DNA of 64,000 bases from Peribolospora baueri (taxonomy: Eukaryota > Basidiomycota > Peribolosporomycetes > Peribolosporales > Peribolosporaceae): the NCBI GenBank assembly GCA_029717555.1, contig JAMDHS010000021.1, positions 186,001 through 250,000 of the forward strand. The letters run 5' to 3'. The notes beneath the pieces were generated by a model. The model ran no database searches, had not been told where the DNA came from, and was given only the letters and a program-made list of their open reading frames with translations. The stretch's first letter is position 1; the number at the start of each line of letters is the position of its first letter. Below are positions 1 to 10,906 of the stretch, one piece after another. Position numbers and translations under genes: made by a program.

Positions 1-597
1 ACCAGCCTAGGTGGTCTGCGATTAGGTGGCTGGCGGGCGGAAACGGAGGAAGGATTGGGAATCGGCAAGAGAATAGGAACGGTCAGACGCCGACGTCCCT
101 CCACCACCCATTCATTCATTCGATCGGCTTGCTCACCGGTTCTTACACCCGGGACACTGGATGATCACGATCCCCATCTCGTAGCTCTTCTTCGCAAACT
201 CGTGCGTGCTCCTGTGGCCGCACTTGTCCACCGAGCACGTGAATGTCAGCTGCAGGCGTGGTTGGTCTTGGGAGACCGGTTCGGCGGACGCCGCCGCATG
301 TGCGCCAGAGACGGCGGCGTCCGATGGTGAGGCGCCCGCCTGTGCCTGCGAACCGCCGCCGCCGGCGCTGCTCGAGGAGTAACTCCTCGTGCCTTCCGCA
401 GCGTCCGGGGAAGGAGAGGTGGCAGAAGCAGCGCCGGCGGCGATTCTGTAAGAAGACAGGCCGTGGGGAAGAGGCGCGAGACGAGCTTCTGGGAAGCGCC
501 GCCGGGCGACGGACGGGCGTGAGCGGAGGGCGGCGCGGGTGCCGAGGTCGAGATGGCGGGCGAGGCGGGGCGCGAGAAAGGGAAAACGGAGGGACAT
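1..597 (-). CDS. ZIM17: Zim17/Hep1-type DNL zinc finger protein, mitochondrial (3' end cut by window)
   Basis: In the family this small matrix protein keeps mitochondrial Hsp70 (Ssc1) soluble and supports import and Fe-S cluster work. Translation from the ATG at 597-595 gives an Arg/Ser/Ala-rich, acid-poor N-terminus typical of a mitochondrial presequence, a Ser/Gly/Ala-rich linker, then the DNL zinc finger. The finger has a first Cys pair in TCSVDKCGHRSTHEFAKKSY and a second in QCPGCKNR. A GT-AG intron (136 down to 30) splits the Arg codon of KNR, and the next exon, 29 down to 1, reads HLIADHLGW, the family's signature end. Only the last few residues lie outside the window. An in-frame extension upstream of 597 is possible but low-complexity, so I chose the ATG that starts the presequence. 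The gene diverges from the zinc transporter at 1216. Confidence 0.9.
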
Positions 598-1215
598 GGT
601 GGGCAATGAGGGCGACGAGGAGGAAGAGAGACGAAGTGGCGGACCTGGCCTGCCTTTCGTCGCTGCCTCACCGTCTGTCTGTCTTCTTTCTTGTCGTCGA
701 TCACGGCCGCCGATCGAAAACGCTGACTGGCGGGCGGCGAAGCGCGGCGAGAGGCGGCGGTAAGATAGCGCGTGCTGCGGCAGGCCGAGGCTGGAGGTGT
801 GGCCGGGGAGGTCGTCTCGAGCTTCTCTCGTCGTCGTCGTGTCGTTCTTCTCGTTCGTTCGTTCGTCCACCGCCGACAGTCGCGCCTCGATTCGCCTCTC
901 CTTCTCTCCCTCTCCCTTTCTCTCTCCTTCTTCTTCCTTCTTCGCCCCGCCCACCAGCACGTCCATCGTCCCCGTCGCGCACGGACGCCCCAGTGTGGCC
1001 CGCCCACTTGGCCTCGCAGCCGCCGCCGTCCTCCGTCCCATGCGAAGACGACGACCACAGGCCTCGTTCGACCGCGACCAGCTTGGACGGGGACAGTGCA
1101 CTGCTACGAGCGTTGATTGACTTCTTCATCCATCCTTCCCCTCTTGGCCTCACCACCGTCCCCTCCTTTCCTTCCCACCCTCTCTTCCCTCCTTTCTCTC
1201 TCATTCGCCTTCACC
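598..1215. promoter_or_regulatory. Shared divergent promoter region of ZIM17 and MSC2
   Basis: This 618-bp gap separates two start codons that point away from each other. The + strand side is strongly pyrimidine-rich just before the ATG at 1216 (CT-rich runs from about 1120 to 1210), as is common in leaders of GC-rich basidiomycete genes. No TATA box is evident. Several long open frames cross the gap on both strands but look like chance results of GC-rich, low-complexity sequence. Confidence 0.5.
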
Positions 1216-4200
1216 ATGGCCGCCTCCTCCTTCGCCCGCAACTCCTCCTCTGCGGGCGCAGGCCTCTCCGGTCGCGCCTCCTACCTCTCACCTCCCTCCG
1301 GCTCCGGACTGCCCTATGATCCCTACGCTCCCACACCCGCCTCTAACGCCCCGGACGGCCGCACTCGGGCGAGCAGCGCAGCTTTTGCATACCACGATCC
1401 CTTCGCCTCCCCTGACCCCCGACACCGAGGAAAGATCAGGCTGCCCATAGCCCCGCCGCCACGCATCCCCACCGACCTCTTCCTCGCGCTCCTCCTCGCC
1501 AAATCCATCCTCGCCAGCGCCATCATCGCAGCCAGGCAGTGGCTCTTTCGCCCCCGCCTCGTCGATCCCCTCTCCGTCACTTGCGCCTCGCTGTGGGTTG
1601 GCGCCGTCGGAATGGCGGTTTGGTATCGTGCGTGGGAGTGGCGGATCGTCAAGGTCAAGGTGTGCTCATGGTCCCGGAACGTCTGCTATCTCATCTGAGC
1701 CACCGACTGACCGCTCTCGAACATGGACCTGCCCCACTCTCCTATCTCTCTCCCTCCTTTCCTTCCCCTCGTCCCCATCACCCAGTGGGACCGCCTCGCG
1801 CCCCTCGCTTGCATCGTCTTTCTCCAATTCCTCTCCTTCTTCCTCGCCCTGTCCGAGCTGAGCGCGCTCAAGGTCGTCATTTTCACTCAGTTCTGCGAGA
1901 TCTGGGCGAACGATCTGGTCAGGAGTGTCAGAGGCAGGGTGGGTGCTTTGGTCTTGACCGCCTCGTCCTCCGTTTTCCCTTACACGCTTGCTCATTTTTC
2001 CTTCCCTCGCCCGTACCTGACTCATAGAGTTACGGCGGTTACACCGCTCTCATCGGCTTGGGCGCGGCCTTCCTCTATGACTTTTGGACCACAGCCTGTG
2101 AGTGCGGTAGCGTCCATTCCATCTTGACCCGCTTCCTTTTCGTCGTTCCGCTCACCCGTCTTTGGCGTCCCTTCCCATTCAGTTACCCCCATGGATTACT
2201 CCAACCAAGTGCCCACGCCGTTGACCACCACCTCCGTCCTCCACCGCACCCGAGGCCCACACACCCTCTCTCCTTTCTCCTCTTCTCGCCTCACCCCCCA
2301 CCTCCACTCTTCTGTCTCGGGACCTTCCGTTGGCCCTCCGAGCTTGTCCGCCATTCTACTCGGCTACATGGCGTTGGTTGCTCATGCCGTGCTGGTCATC
2401 CAGAAAGAGAGGGCAACAGACAGAGCTGGCATCGATGTCGGAGGGCCGAGGAGGGTGGGCGTGCTCAGCACCGTCCTCGCTGCCTTTGCAGCCGTTCCCG
2501 TGGCTTTCGTGGCCATGTTCTTCGTGAGTGACAGCTTCCTTCCTACCAGGTCGCCCAGTTTCGTGCTCACGTCTCTGCTCCTCGATCAAACGTGCTCCAT
2601 CAGCGCTCCGAACCCCTCCCCCCCATCTCCGTCGCTCTCCCGCCTCTCGTCCTCCTGGCCGTCTCTCTTTTCCTTCTGGAGCCGATTGTCTCCGGTGCCC
2701 TGGCCTCCCACGTACCCCTACGCATGCACGCCGCCAACGGGTGGCCTCTCGCTGCGGGCAGCACGGCGATCGTCGGTTTCGTCGGTTTCGGCGTCGCCTT
2801 CGGCCTCGTGGACGCCGTCGCTGGCGTTGCGGTTGGATATGGTGAGCTCGGCGTCAGAGATTGGTTTGGCCGCTTCGTCACCCGCTCCATCGTCTGCGAA
2901 CCTCATTGTCGCTTGCTCTCCCTTTTTTGCCCTGCCTCCTTTCGACGCCCAGGCATATCCTCCATCCTCCGCCACTCCCCTTGGTATCTCCAATCCTCCC
3001 TTTCCATGTCCATGAACCCCACAGGGAACACCGATCCCCATTCTGCCTCAGCAGGAGGAACACCGTCTTTGGGGTCCCTCCTCACGACCACCTTGGCCGT
3101 CTACCGCCAGCTCAAGTCGACCATCAAGACTATCCTCGCGAGCCCAGACAGCAGGAAAATCTACTACTTTTTGCTTCTCAACTTGGCGTACATGGGCGTG
3201 CAGCTTGTCTGGGGCGTTTGGACGAATAGCTTGGGCCTGATTAGCGACGGTGGGTGCCAAGGCGATGACTTTTGTGTGTCCGAGCTCTTGTGTGCTGTCC
3301 TTCCGAGCTCGGACGGAAGCCTGTCTTTTTTTGATCCGGTCGTTGCGTCTCCTAACTGGTTCGACCTTTTTTTACATCTTGCTTCTCACTTCTCGGCAGC
3401 CATTCACATGTTTTTTGATTGCATGGCTATCGCCATGGGCCTCTTTGCTTCTGTCATGAGCACTTGGCCCAACGACGAAACGTTCACGTACGGGTGGGTC
3501 GTGTCCTGCCTGTTGCACCGCAGAGCAGTTGTCTACGTCTAATCTCTCGGTGGAGGCGCTCGGGAACTCACGCCTCTTTCACGATTGACGACCTCCCAGC
3601 TACGCCCGCGTAGAGACGCTGTCAGGGTTCGCCAATGGCGTTTTCCTCATCCTCATCTCCATCTTTATTGTCTTTGAGGCCGTGCAACGCATCGTCAACC
3701 CTCCGGAGATGAACACTGAGCAGCTCCTCACCGTCTCTGCCCTCGGCTTGGCCGTGAACCTGGTGGGCATGGCTGCGATGGGCGGGCATGCGCACCATCA
3801 TCATGGAGGTCATGGCCACAGCCACGGCCAAGGCGGACACGACCATTCTCACTCGCATCCCCATTCCCACGACGACCGCGTCCTTTCCGAGGCGGCGCAT
3901 CAGGACGGGTCTCTCGTGCCTCATGACCACGGGCATGGGCACGATCATGGACATGCGCATGCGCACGCGCACGGACATGAGCACGGACATGGACATGAGC
4001 ACGGACATGGACATGAGCACGGACATGGACACGGCAAGGAGCACGGTCACCAACATCACCAGGAACACGATCACCAACATTCGCATGGCCATAGTCATGA
4101 TCATGTTCACGATCATGGTCAATCACATCACCGCGGACACGGTCACGATCACGGCCACGATCACGGCCATGGACACAGCCATCATCATGGCCACGATCAC

Positions 4201-5210
4201 GGCCACTCGCACAACATGCGCGGCGTGTTCCTGGTGAGCTTTCTTTTCATCCGTCTCCCCTTCAGGCCATTTTGCGACTCCTGATCTCGCAACTGACCCT
4301 CTTCTCCGTCATCTGTTTGCCTATTTCCGCTTTCAGCACGTGATGGCCGACACTCTGGGGTCAGTGGGCGTCATCATCTCCACCCTCCTCATAAAACGCT
4401 ACGGCTGGACCGGCTTCGACCCTATCGCGTCCCTCTTCATCGCTTTCATGATCGCGGCCAGCGTCATACCGCTCGTCGTCGATACGGGCAAGGTGCTCGT
4501 CTTGGATGTGGGAGAGGAGAGCGATGGCATCATCAAGGGGGCTTTGACGGAGGTGAGCGACTGGCGGTCGCCGCTGGAGTGCGGGCGGGAGGCATGACTA
4601 CACCGTTTTCCCAGCTCTTAACAATTGACTTCGTCTCGTCTCGTCCCCACTCGGCTCGGTCGATCGGGCTCGGCTTTGGCCTTCCTCTCGTTCTGGCTCG
4701 TCCAAATGATCACACAGCTCTTGACCATCGAAGGCGTCGCGTCCTACTCTGCGCCGCGATTCTGGCTGATAGATTCGGAGACCATGGTCGGTTCTATCGT
4801 GAGTGTCACACCCGTCCCACGCGATTCGCCTGAGGGTTTTCCTCGCCCCGTCTCGCTTACGTTTCCTTCTCGTAATATGTTTTACATCTCGTTCTTGCCC
4901 CCATCCAAAGCATATCCAACTTCGCCCCTCCGCTTCCTCTGTCGACGTCTCCAAACCCCCTTCTTCTCCGGCCACGCCCACCGCCATGTCTTCCGCCCTT
5001 CCTCCCTCATCTTCGTATCACTACTCCCGCCCAGAACGCGTCGTATCCCGGGTGGAGAAGCTCCTCAAATCTCGCATACCAGGACTGGACAGCTTGACCG
5101 TCCAGGTCGAAGGCGTGGGAGGCTTGGCCGGATGCTTTTGTCTTCTCGGTGCGGGTGAGGGAAAATCGAAGCCGGACGGACTGGCGGCTTCGGGGAGCGG
5201 GAAAACCTGA
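1216..5210 (+). CDS. MSC2: Zinc transporter of the Msc2/ZnT5 type (cation diffusion facilitator)
   Basis: This is a multi-exon gene. In the family it moves zinc into the ER/early secretory pathway, often as a heteromer with Zrg17. The start ATG at 1216 sits in ACCATGG. The N-terminal part has several hydrophobic exons (about 1465-1650, 1790-1910, 2040-2090, 2340-2525 and 2620-2850), the extra membrane domain typical of Msc2/ZnT5. The CDF core follows: KIYYFLLLNLAYMGVQLVWG, SLGLISDG, then IHMFFDCMAIAMGLFASVM with the metal-site HxxxD, YARVETLSGFANGVFLILIS, a very long His-rich loop (3775-4220), HVMADTLGSVGVIIST with the second HxxxD, and a C-terminal cytosolic domain with IEGVASYSAPRFWLID. The last exon resumes after an intron with HIQLRPSAS and stops at 5208-5210. 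The core order is complete. Some N-terminal exon borders are approximate. Confidence 0.9.
3775..4220 (+). repeat. His-rich tandem repeat tract inside MSC2
   Basis: The segment encodes dozens of His residues in HGH, HDH and HEHGHG units. At about 3975-4030 a GAGCACGGACATGGACAT-type unit is tandemly repeated at DNA level. It lies in the cytosolic loop between membrane helices IV and V of the CDF core, the usual zinc-sensing or zinc-delivering loop, but is longer than usual. The opposite strand also stays open here, as a by-product of the repeat. Confidence 0.85.
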
Positions 5211-5910
5211 TATGGGTCCGTTGATGGCGGCTGCCATTTGAAGAAGAAGAGGGAAAGCCTTGGTACGGCAGTGGCCGGATTTACGCTTTCGTTCACTCAT
5301 TTACGAGGGAGGGTGATTTCGATGTCCTTCGTGCGGTCCTGGACTGGACTGGTTATACCACTGCCATCGATATTAGAGTAGTAATCTTGCATTCTTCACG
5401 CTACCGTCTTCAGATCGACGTCTCGGCGCCAGAGCTTCGTCGGCGCTGGGAGTACGATTGAAAGTGAAGACGAAGCGCCTACGCCCGTCCGCACCTTTGA
5501 GCTCGCTCGTCCCCTCGTTCCTGTTTTTGGGTCGAAGCGGTTATGATCGGAGTGCGTGGCGACAGGTGACGGCGAACGACTCTTGCTGCGGTCCCAAGTC
5601 TGTCTTGTCACATCGCATCACGCATAACATTACGTTACAGGCGACCTATCCGTGGGCGTTCTCAAACCATTCCAATTTGGTTCTCGGCGTCCTCCCGAAG
5701 CGTCCATAGAGGCGTCGACGGGTTTGTGCTTCCTCTTCCGCGCTCGCTCGTCCCCTTGTTGGCGTCGGTCACGGCTGTGGTGGTCCGTGCGAGCGTGGCT
5801 GCGGCGACCGCTCGAGCGTAATGCACACCCGAAACGTAACGCAAGATTCGAAAGAAAGGTTCACGCACTCTCGTTCCCAAGGTTGCGAACGCTACGGAAA
5901 AAAGGTCGAG
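5211..5910. other. Unassigned interval with coding-like fragments
   Basis: The gap lies between the MSC2 stop and the proposed first exon of the Ctr-like gene. It has coding-looking pieces on the + strand: around 5440-5525 a frame rich in Glu/Pro (IESEDEAPTPVRTFELARPL), and at 5700-5822 a frame ending in a hydrophobic stretch (PLPRSLVPLLASVTAVVV) followed by a stop. GT-AG pairs could join them, but I recognise no family and cannot fix a start. It may be a small separate gene or non-coding sequence. Confidence 0.3.
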
Positions 5911-6981
5911 ATGGATGGGTGAGTGCCGCAGAGCAGGTCGCCCATCTCAGTTCCTCTGGGTGTGCTGCCGTCGTCGTCGTCATCCCGTTTCCGTCGACGT
6001 CGAGGAGAGGCAGCCGGACTGGAGTGTGCCAGCCGCTTGAAGGGGTCTTCTATCTCGATCTGCTTTGGATGTCTTTTATTCGCTCCTCTGCGCGCTTAAG
6101 CTCATCTACAGCTCCGCTTTTGTCTTTATCCCACTCATTCCTCCGCCGTTTGTCCCGGATCCGGACCCCAGCTGGAAGCCGTACTTGCACTCTGACATCG
6201 CCAGCGGCGGAATCTACTGGCTCTTCCCTTCCTTCCTCGTCGATTCTTCCTGGACGTTTTTCCTCGCCGGTCTTGCCACCGCCTTGGTTTGCTGGACAGA
6301 GCGGTGAGCTTTGTGTCCCGCGGCTCGAACTTTATTGTTGCGTCTGACCCCTGATCTCTTCGTTTCTTCAAATCGCGCCGTCTCACTGATCCTTTCCTTC
6401 TTTGTTCTACCCTCGTCTGCCCGATTTTGTTCCAGTCTTCTCACCTACCTCCTCGAGGCGTCCTTCCTTACGGTACCCCCACGACGATTAGGAGCCGCCG
6501 GCCACGGCCGAGCGAGGTCGCAATCGGCGCCCAAATCGACAGCATCTTCTTTCACCTTTGGCTTGCCCGCAGACACGCTTATGAAGATTCTCCTTCGCAC
6601 GACTGTGTACTGGCTTGTGACTATGCTCAGGCTGTGAGTGCTCCGCTTCCTTTCTCCTGAGAGATGCCGCTGCTTCAGATGAAATGAGTTAAGAACGACT
6701 CCTGGGGTGGGATAGGGGAGGGCCGAGCAAGTCGTTGATGCCTACGTTTCATCAATTCTTTCCTTCCTTCGTTCCTCCCCAGTCTCTACATGCTCATAAC
6801 GATGAGCATGTCCACACCCCTCCTTCTCATCGTCACGACTTCGTTGGCCAGCGGACAGCTAGCTATCGAGATCAAACGCGCCTCGGACCGGGAAGGGGGA
6901 CGGTGGGATTTGGTGGACAGTCGAAATAAGCCTGACGGAGAGTACGGGGATGACGAGGAGGTATTTTCGCTTATGGAGTGA
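5911..6981 (+). CDS. Ctr-family copper-transporter-like membrane protein
   Basis: The predicted product has about 195 residues and three membrane segments. Segment 1 is SSWTFFLAGLATALVCWTER with LLTYLLEASF after an intron. Segment 2 contains TTVYWLVTMLRLLYMLITMS, including MLITM, a match to the MxxxM copper-path motif of Ctr proteins. Segment 3 is TPLLLIVTTSLASGQLAIE. The tail is acidic and cytosolic. Predicted exons are 5911-5918, 6112-6303, 6436-6633 and 6783-6981. The first exon is inferred: an in-frame stop at 6038-6040 and the lack of an ATG in the second exon require an upstream start. ATGGATGG followed by GTGAGT at 5911-5924 joins in frame to the acceptor at 6110-6111, giving MDG. The Met-rich N-terminus of high-affinity Ctr1 is absent, so it may be a Ctr2-like intracellular or modified member. 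Family call moderately sure, start uncertain. Confidence 0.6.
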
Positions 6982-8325
6982 GTGCCAGTCGAAACTGCAC
7001 ATGGATGGCGACGTCCACGTTTGGAAGCGTGTCTGCTCTTTCCTAGCTTACGTTTTCTGACGTCCTCCTCACCGCCGCTCTGCTCCCCTTGCCGCATGTG
7101 CGTCATGAACGTACCTCGAACAGGCCTCCTTCCTCCGGCTCGTCCAGTTTCACGCCCGAACGTCGTGGTTGAGCTCGTTAAAACGTCCGAGATCGGAACG
7201 AGGAAGCGGCCAGCCAGCTGTCTGTTTGTATTCAGTCCTTTTCTTGGTCTCGTCCGGTAACGTCTTCTTGCCTGTCCGCTCGTCCTTCATCGTCTTTTGC
7301 CTTTGTGTGCGTATGTGTGATGATCGTGTGATAACGTGAAGGCAGCGTTCCTTTGACTGTTGTCGCCAGCGAGAGAGAACAGCTCGGCCGTGTCTGCCCA
7401 TACGTCCCCTTCGGCCACTTTGCCGACGCTCTCCGGAAGACCCAATAGCTGACCTCTGGCGGCGTGCTCCTCAACTCAGGCGCTCTGAAGCCGTATGTCG
7501 CGATGGCTTGGGCAGCCGCGTGTGCCTCTGCAGCGGCCACGGAGGAGTGGATCCGCGATGAGATGGACAACATGGTCGAGGGGACTAGAAAGGAAGGCAA
7601 CCGCCAGGCGCCTGTGGTGCTTTTGCATCTCTGTTTCCTTGTCAATGTCGTTGGTGGCCGCGCCTTCTTTCTGATGAAAACTCCGTTGGTCGCGGCAGCT
7701 GTTTCGCTCTGTATGTAGCCTTGGTCGCTTCCCGCGCGCGGATCGGATTGGCCGCTGACGCTTTCCTGCGTCCATTCCCTTCTGCCTTTGCCGAGCATCT
7801 CTCCAGGTAGCCCCCTTCGAGGCAGTTGGAGCGTTCGATTTCTCTCGACGGACCGGCTCAAGTTGGCAAGTCCACCCAGCCGACGACGTACAGTTGTACT
7901 GTACACGGCCGGCCGTTCCATGTCCGTTTCGAACCTCCTTGACGCCAAGCAATGACAACAGCGGCTCGAACTTGATCCTGGCTTGTCGCCGCCGAAGAAA
8001 GGTGACATCTCAGGCCGAGCCATTAACGCCCGAATGCCTACAGCCAGCTCACTGCCATTCAGTCGAAAACAACCAGGTAAGGTCACATCAGCGGAACTAC
8101 TACTCGCCCTCGGCGCCGTGTACTTACTCTGACCGGAACGACCCTCCGAAACCGCAGATTGGGAGCCCCCGTTTTGGATCCGGTTTAGACGTCGGCAATC
8201 TCGAGCCGATCGTGCTTATTATATTCCATTGAAGGTACAGAACTCCACCGGACTGTCTTTGACCGTGGTCGGCTGGATTTGGAGCTCGCGCGCGGTCGCT
8301 GCCTTACAAGGCGGCTCAAGGACCG
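6982..8325. other. Long interval without a supported gene
   Basis: This 1.3-kb gap lies between the Ctr-like stop and the AAGAB-like stop. The only protein-like stretch is at 7448-7718 (+), where an acceptor-like TAG at 7446-7448 precedes an Ala-rich helix-like sequence (AWAAACASAAATEEWIRDEM) that runs to a stop at 7718. I could not find a convincing partner exon or family. Long minus-strand frames (7232-8086, 7476-7958) have Arg/Ser/Thr-heavy, patternless composition and look spurious. Part of the region is probably 3' untranslated sequence. Confidence 0.4.
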
Positions 8326-10393
8326 TCACGCCCGGCCCACCTCGTCGTCCTGATCGAGCTTGTCGCCTCCCGCATCGCCCAAGCTCAAGGAGAAAGCAAG
8401 TGCGATCCTCGCGGCGGCCCGTCGCCTCTCCCCTTCGTCCTCCATGCCCCTCACCTCGTCCGTCAACCGCTGAAGGGCGCCTAGAGCCGAGGAAAAGTCA
8501 AAGTCCGGGTCGTCTCCCTCTTCTTCCTCCCCGTCTCTATTTCCATCTCCTGCTGCTCTGCTCCGATCGCCAGGACGACTGAAGGGGCCAGAAGAGAAGA
8601 TCTGTCGATGAGTCGCAAGCACTTCCGCGTCTGTAGGGAGGTCGAACGAGACCTCCAGAGCGTCCGATTCCACGTCTCCTCCAACTAGCGTCGCTTTGGA
8701 AGAGGAGGGAGGCACCGAAATGGTGGTGCTCGGGCCGGAGATGAAATCGGCAAAATCGTCCTCGAACCCTTCGTGAGGAAGGGGACGAGGCGGAGGAGCG
8801 ATCGACGACGCCACACTCCTCCCGTCTCTCGGACTCCCTTCCGTGGCGCTCGTCTCCGGAACAACCGCACATGCCGTCGCGACCATCTCATCCGATCTCT
8901 TCCGTGTTCCGCTCGCCCATCCATCCCCCTCCACCCCTCCCATACCCCGCCTCCTCTCTTCCCGTTCTCTCGCAGCCCGAGCAGTGATAGCCTCCCACTG
9001 CTCATCGTCCTGCTCCTCCAGAAATGCCTCAAGACGTGCGAGCGCTTCGGGCGGAGGCCGGAAACCTGAACTAGGGGACTTCCGTAGTTGTTGGTTGTCT
9101 GCCAACGCAGCTGAGGCAGAGGTGGACGGGCCCAAATGTCCTCCACCGCTTTCCAACGATCCGCCGGACGTGCGAGGGACGCGAGCGTTCAGAGCTAGAC
9201 TTTGAAGAGCAGCGCCCATCTGTGGGAGGCCGAGCGAATCGAGATCTGCGTCGTGCAGGTCGAGATCGCCGTCCTCCGCGGCGAAAGAGGACACAGGAAT
9301 GGCATCCAATTGAGGCTCCTGGCGAGCTGCGCCCCGAGAAGAGGGCTCCACACGGACGAGGTTTGGCCACATGTACGTTTGGAGCGCTTCCCGCGCTCGT
9401 TCTATACCTGGCAGGCCTGACTCTATCGACGGAGGGTAGGGCGGTAAGGTGAAAAGGATAAGGTACGATTAAGGAGTTTCAGCACAATGAGCCGCCCTTA
9501 GGTCTAAGGAGAACTGGTAGTAGCTCACGCTCGCTCTCCTCATCCACCGTGCTCGACCAGCCAACCTTGGAACCGTCGACATACTCCCATCCCATCTCAT
9601 CTAATAGCTCCGCGACCTTCTCCTCGTCCGACGAGAGCCACACGCTGCCGCCATCTTGCCCTTGCGCGCTCGTCGACCACCTGCCGCTGCCACTCGGCTC
9701 TGCTGGGCTCGTTCCAAAAGGAAGGCCAATAACGAGCGCTATTTCGAGGGACGAAGGGTCAATATGCCGTTCGAGGGTCTGCGTTAGTTTTGTGAATTCT
9801 GAGATGGGCTGAGTTGACGAGGACAGGGCGAGCGAACAGTGGAATGCAAATTGTGAAAGCCATCCGGGTCGACGTCAAAAGATGGGAAATGAGCACGCTT
9901 CACGTAGACTCTTTTGTTGACTCCAATTGCACCCACCTTGCTCTTATCAGCGACGAGGACGACGGCAGGAACGCCGCTGGCTCGCACGTCCACCGTCGGA
10001 GGCTTCATCTCCGTTCCGAGGAGCTGGCTGACGTCAAAGAGTGCCAGGCCAACGTCCGCGGTGTAGTACTTGTTCGATATGTGCCACGGAAGGAGCAGGT
10101 CGCTGGGTCGCTCCTCTTCCGCCGTCCCAGCTGGAGTAGCGATGATGGCTGTGGGAGGGCCATATAGGAAGAGTGAAGACGGCAGCGGTCAGCCATCGGA
10201 TCCGTCCAGGGACTTAACCTCGAACCTGCCCATCTGTGCGACCATTCGTCCGTCCACCCCTCCATGCCTCCCCCCCTCCATCCATCTCGTCTGCCTCACC
10301 TCTTGCAACGCGTCGAGCATGCTCGACGGAGCTGCCGACCACATAGATCTTGTTCTCGTTACCGAGGCCTTGTGCCTCCGCTTCTGTTGCCAT
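8326..10393 (-). CDS. AAGAB: Alpha/gamma-adaptin-binding protein p34 (AAGAB/Irc6 family)
   Basis: In the family this cytosolic chaperone-like protein binds clathrin adaptor (AP-1/AP-2) subunits and helps complex assembly. The ATG at 10393-10391 begins an exon with ENKIYVVGSSVEHARRVAR, a G-domain-like first strand. After an intron comes AIIATPAGTAEEER and LLPWHISNKYYTADVGLALF, a close match to the family's PWxIxNKYYxADV signature, then PAVVLVADKSK. The next exon includes FTKLTQTLERHIDP and LLDEMGWEYVDGS. The last large exon (9372 down to 8326) is a disordered acidic region with FEDDFADFISGP and ends in the conserved C-terminal helix LQRLTDEVRGMEDEGERRRA. The stop is at 8326-8328. Four or five exons are predicted. 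It shares a promoter with the endocytic kinase at 10907, which suits its likely role. Confidence 0.85.
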
Positions 10394-10906
10394 ATTGCCG
10401 CATCGGCCGTGCGCTGGTCTCGCAGATAATGACGTGCGTGCACGACGGTGAGACGGCTGAGCGCCAGAGATGCTTGGGCTCGAGCACTGGCTGTCGTTGT
10501 CGGCCGCTCGCGCTCTCCTCGGAGTACCTTCGCGAGAGTCACGTGATGTTCTTGGGCGGCGGCTGCGGCGACTGGCCTGAGCCTCGCAGGCGGCCAAGTG
10601 CAAGTCGTCGAGCGTCGGTGCGAAGAGGAGACAGCGGTCGCCAACAGCGAGGACGCTGGCCAGCAAGCAAGCAAGAAAGAAGGACGCAAGGACGCAAGGA
10701 GGGGAAGAAGAAGAGTCTTTCTCTCTCCTCTCCCTTCGTTCTTTCCTTCGCCCCCACCTCCCTTCTGCCCTCGCCGCTTGCCGCGTCGCGACCAACGAGC
10801 GGCACAGGTCAGGCTGCGCCAGACCCATCTTTCTTCCTACTACACCCACCGTCGCCGCCCTTCCCGTTCTTTCCGTCTCTACCCTCGCATTGTCCTGTTG
10901 CCTGTC
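10394..10906. promoter_or_regulatory. Shared divergent promoter of AAGAB-like gene and Ark/Prk kinase
   Basis: This 513-bp gap lies between two outward-pointing starts. It contains TCACGTGAT at 10539-10547, a full E-box-type palindrome. The kinase side is CT-rich (10720-10900). No TATA box was seen. Confidence 0.55.

Noticed and set aside
133-1319. Several long overlapping open frames on both strands at the left end
   Set aside because: Only the ZIM17 frame below 597 has family signatures. The others are Arg/Ser/Pro low-complexity shadows of GC-rich sequence.
3340-3380. GGTTCGACC followed by a T run, resembling a Pol III B-box and terminator
   Set aside because: It lies in an MSC2 intron, and no A-box, anticodon arm or acceptor stem can be formed around it.
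3622-4122. Met/Val-rich minus-strand frame opposite the MSC2 loop
   Set aside because: It is the reverse reading of CAT/CAC His codons, a direct by-product of the His repeat.
7232-8086. 284-codon minus-strand frame
   Set aside because: It shows no domain, patternless Arg/Ser/Thr composition and no splice or start support, and it overlaps another equally long minus frame.
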